NCBI GenBank assembly: GCA_002687025.1
Contig: NYZG01000344.1
Span: forward strand, 1 to 6,128
Direction: 5' to 3'
Length of the DNA: 6,128 nucleotides
Source of the DNA: Candidatus Poribacteria bacterium
GTDB lineage: Bacteria; Poribacteria; WGA-4E; GCA-2687025
Numbering within the stretch: the stretch's first letter is position 1; each line of letters starts with the position of its first letter. Below, in pieces: positions 4,217 to 6,128 of the stretch. Made by a program: the position numbers and the translations under genes. Below the pieces are notes generated by a model. That model did not search any database, was not told the origin of the DNA, and worked only from the letters and a program-made list of their open reading frames with translations.

Positions 4217-6128
4217 TTACAGCCGCAGCGACGGCGCCGCGCCGTGCACGCGCTCCCAGTTCCGTCCGTCGTCGGCCGACAGGTAGATGTGCCCCTGATG
4301 CGTGCCGGCCAGCAGGACGCCGCCGGCCGACGCGATGGCCCGCACGTGGCGGTCGTCCAGGCCTGCGCTGCGCGCCTCCCATACGTGCGTGTCGGGGTCG
4401 AGGCGGTAGATGCCACCCTTGCGCGCCGAATACACTGCGCCGTCGTGGGTCGTCAGCGCATAGGCGACGTTCGGGCCATCCACCACGCCGCGGGCCAGCC
4501 GCGTCCACCGCAACTCGCCGGCTGAGAACACCCATACGTCGCCGTGCGTCGCGGCGTACAGCCGGTCGCCGCCCACATGCAACGCATGGACATTGCGACT
4601 TGTCAGCATGTGGTTCACATGGACCCACACATCACCCGTGACCGGAGCAAGCGGCTTGCCGAGATCGCGCAACTCGGCCGCGACGCGCACCCCTTCCGCG
4701 CCCTCGGGAAGCAGCCGCGCCTGCACACCCCAGCGGTTACCAAGCCGACCCAGCTTGATCATCAGCGCGTTGCGACCGGCGCGCAGCGGGATCGAGATCG
4801 TGTTGTCGTGGTATTCATCGCCAACATCCCACGCATCTGGAATGCGTCGGCCGTTCACCCATACGCCCAGGGCCCCCGTGCGCATCGTGTTGAGCGCGAC
4901 TCGTCGTGCGTCCGGCGCGTCTACATAGCAGACCATGTACGCAGTCGTCAGGCCGTTCGGGGCAGCTGGCTGTAGCTGATCCTGGAGGTCCACCCACCCG
5001 CCCGAGTCGGCGCGGACATGTTGCCAGTCAAGCTCCGGCGGCGGCTGCATTGTCGCGAGCGTCGCCTCACGAATCCCACCGTTTGCCAACAGCCAATCGT
5101 GTCCGATGACGGTCTCCGTGTATCGAGCGCGGAAGGCCGCTTCGGCGCCTGGAAAGTTCACGCTGTTGGGCGTCACGACGACGCGCCATGCCGGAATCGG
5201 GTAGACGGCGTCACGCAGTGTGACGGCGCCGTCGGACACGCCGTACACGTCCTCGCCGCGCGTCGTGATGTCGGTGATGTCCCGCCGGCCGTCGGCCTCG
5301 TTGCCCTGTCCGATGCGGGGATCGATGTCCGGTGTCGACAGTTCGCCAAGGAACGCCGACGCGACCAGAGCGTGATCCGGTGGCGCCGCAGCCGCTCCCC
5401 AGGCCCCAGACGGCCCCCTGGCGACGAGTGCCCTCGCGCCGTACCCCCGGCCGTACACGCCTCCGCCTGCGGCGAACAACGCTTCGATGCGCGCCGTGGG
5501 CCCATCGTCGCGACGCCAGTTCGTGCCGCCTACGTCGCTCACGAGCAGCGCGCCCGCCTGGTTCGCGAAGACCTCGCCCGCCGGTCCGATGACGAAGCCC
5601 GTCACGGGCGAGCACGGAGCCGGGGCGGCGCCGCCAGGCGAGAATCGGCGGTGGAACCCGTCGCCCAAGTCCCACGAGGCCGCCACCGCCAGCGATCTGT
5701 CGCCGCTGTCGAGGTGGCGCACCTCGACACCGACGCTGCCCGCATAGTCGGCGTTGAGATGGTGATACGCCCGTACCACCTCAAGCGCCATGTCGAACAG
5801 GTGCTGGCGACCTACGTAGTGCTCCGCCCGGTACGCGACGAAGAGGTGCTTGCCGCCTGCGTTCTCTTCCAACCAGCCGTCCCACTCAGCGTGGGTCGCG
5901 GAGGCGTTCTCACGTAACCACTCGCCGACCGTCTCGTCTGTGGTTCTCACCTGCCTGTTGCGGGCGAGGACGTTCACGGCATCCTTCACACGCGACAAGT
6001 CCTCGGCCGCGGCGGGCCGCAATCTGGCGACCTCGGCCTCTGCGGCCGTCACCCGTCGGTCGCCGTCGATAGCCTCGCCGGCGCGAGGGAACCGCGCCAG
6101 CATGTTGTCGGCTATAGTGCGCGCGCCC
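4217..6128 (-). CDS. Propeller plus jelly-roll type protein, 5'-truncated by the window
   Basis: The frame stays open to the right edge. The first visible ATG, at 6103, has no signal peptide or good ribosome site, and in-frame codons before it continue as A-R-T-I-A-D-N, so the true start probably lies outside. Numbering from that Met gives 628 residues ending in TAA. Residues 8-21 contain IDGDRRVTAAE, like a degenerate EF-hand loop lacking its first Asp. Residues 60-150 are an unrecognised Trp-rich segment. From about 165, short blade-like repeats appear, for example GPAGEVFANQAGALLVS, GGGVYGRG and GEDVYGVSDGAV. Residues about 305-465 look like a jelly-roll or galactose-binding-like insert (LGVWVNGRRIPDAW, then RAGRNALMIKLGR). 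Blades resume from about 505 (GGDRLYAATHGDVWVFS, GAVYSARKGGIYRLD, GVLLAGTHQGHIYLSADDGRNW), resembling BNR or YCF48-like propellers. An extracellular binding or glycan-related role is plausible. No catalytic motif is recognised and no enzyme is assigned. Confidence 0.7.
   Translation of the reverse strand, partial: GARTIADNMLARFPRAGEAIDGDRRVTAAEAEVARLRPAAAEDLSRVKDAVNVLARNRQVRTTDETVGEWLRENASATHAEWDGWLEENAGGKHLFVAYRAEHYVGRQHLFDMALEVVRAYHHLNADYAGSVGVEVRHLDSGDRSLAVAASWDLGDGFHRRFSPGGAAPAPCSPVTGFVIGPAGEVFANQAGALLVSDVGGTNWRRDDGPTARIEALFAAGGGVYGRGYGARALVARGPSGAWGAAAAPPDHALVASAFLGELSTPDIDPRIGQGNEADGRRDITDITTRGEDVYGVSDGAVTLRDAVYPIPAWRVVVTPNSVNFPGAEAAFRARYTETVIGHDWLLANGGIREATLATMQPPPELDWQHVRADSGGWVDLQDQLQPAAPNGLTTAYMVCYVDAPDARRVALNTMRTGALGVWVNGRRIPDAWDVGDEYHDNTISIPLRAGRNALMIKLGRLGNRWGVQARLLPEGAEGVRVAAELRDLGKPLAPVTGDVWVHVNHMLTSRNVHALHVGGDRLYAATHGDVWVFSAGELRWTRLARGVVDGPNVAYALTTHDGAVYSARKGGIYRLDPDTHVWEARSAGLDDRHVRAIASAGGVLLAGTHQGHIYLSADDGRNWERVHGAAPSLRL

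Noticed and set aside
5018..5917. Long plus-strand ORF (299 residues) antisense to the propeller gene
   Set aside because: Arg-, Ala- and Val-rich sequence without a recognisable motif, wholly inside a better-supported minus-strand gene; a usual shadow frame at this GC content.
1..6128. Selenocysteine machinery, tRNA genes, CRISPR arrays or insertion sequences in the window
   Set aside because: I looked for sel-like proteins, cloverleaf structures, regularly spaced repeats and transposase motifs and saw none; the selenoprotein call therefore depends on genes outside the window.

Overview
The window is GC-rich bacterial DNA with four protein-coding genes and one non-coding flank. The organism cannot be named from it. 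A DUF6785/DUF6784-type membrane protein, a propeller/jelly-roll surface protein and a DUF3179 protein together suggest an environmental lineage such as Planctomycetota, Armatimonadota, Latescibacterota or Poribacteria. That is an inference from memory of where these families occur.

Layout, left to right. Bases 1-439 hold no convincing gene; they contain an AT-rich cluster of dyads and a few hairpins. Bases 440-2326 (minus) encode a 628-residue polytopic membrane protein of the DUF6785/DUF6784 type. A 169-bp divergent spacer follows, with a very good sigma-70-type promoter facing right. It drives trpF (2496-3107, plus), phosphoribosylanthranilate isomerase, standing apart from other trp genes. 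trpF converges on a DUF3179 gene (3116-4141, minus) with 8 bp between the stop codons. Upstream of that gene on the same strand, 75 bp away, is the 3' part of a long gene (4217 to the right edge) for a beta-propeller plus jelly-roll type protein.

The main discovery candidate is the DUF3179 gene. Its reading frame is interrupted once, by an in-frame TGA at 3803-3805. The stop falls exactly where the family has the first cysteine of its C-x-x-C motif, and coding similarity continues in the same frame to the C terminus. Read through as selenocysteine, the gene gives a 341-residue exported protein with a U-H-L-C motif at residues 113-116. Twenty nucleotides after the TGA begins the apical loop of a 5-bp hairpin (GGCGU/ACGCC, loop CGUGU), which fits the usual geometry of a bacterial SECIS element. 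The best reading is one selenoprotein gene, not two ORFs or a pseudogene. No selA, selB, selD or tRNA-Sec gene is in the window, so the decoding machinery would have to be elsewhere in the genome.

The DUF3179 gene and the propeller gene may be cotranscribed and both appear to act outside the cytoplasm. There is no visible functional link to trpF or to the DUF6785 gene, which are transcribed from the divergent spacer.
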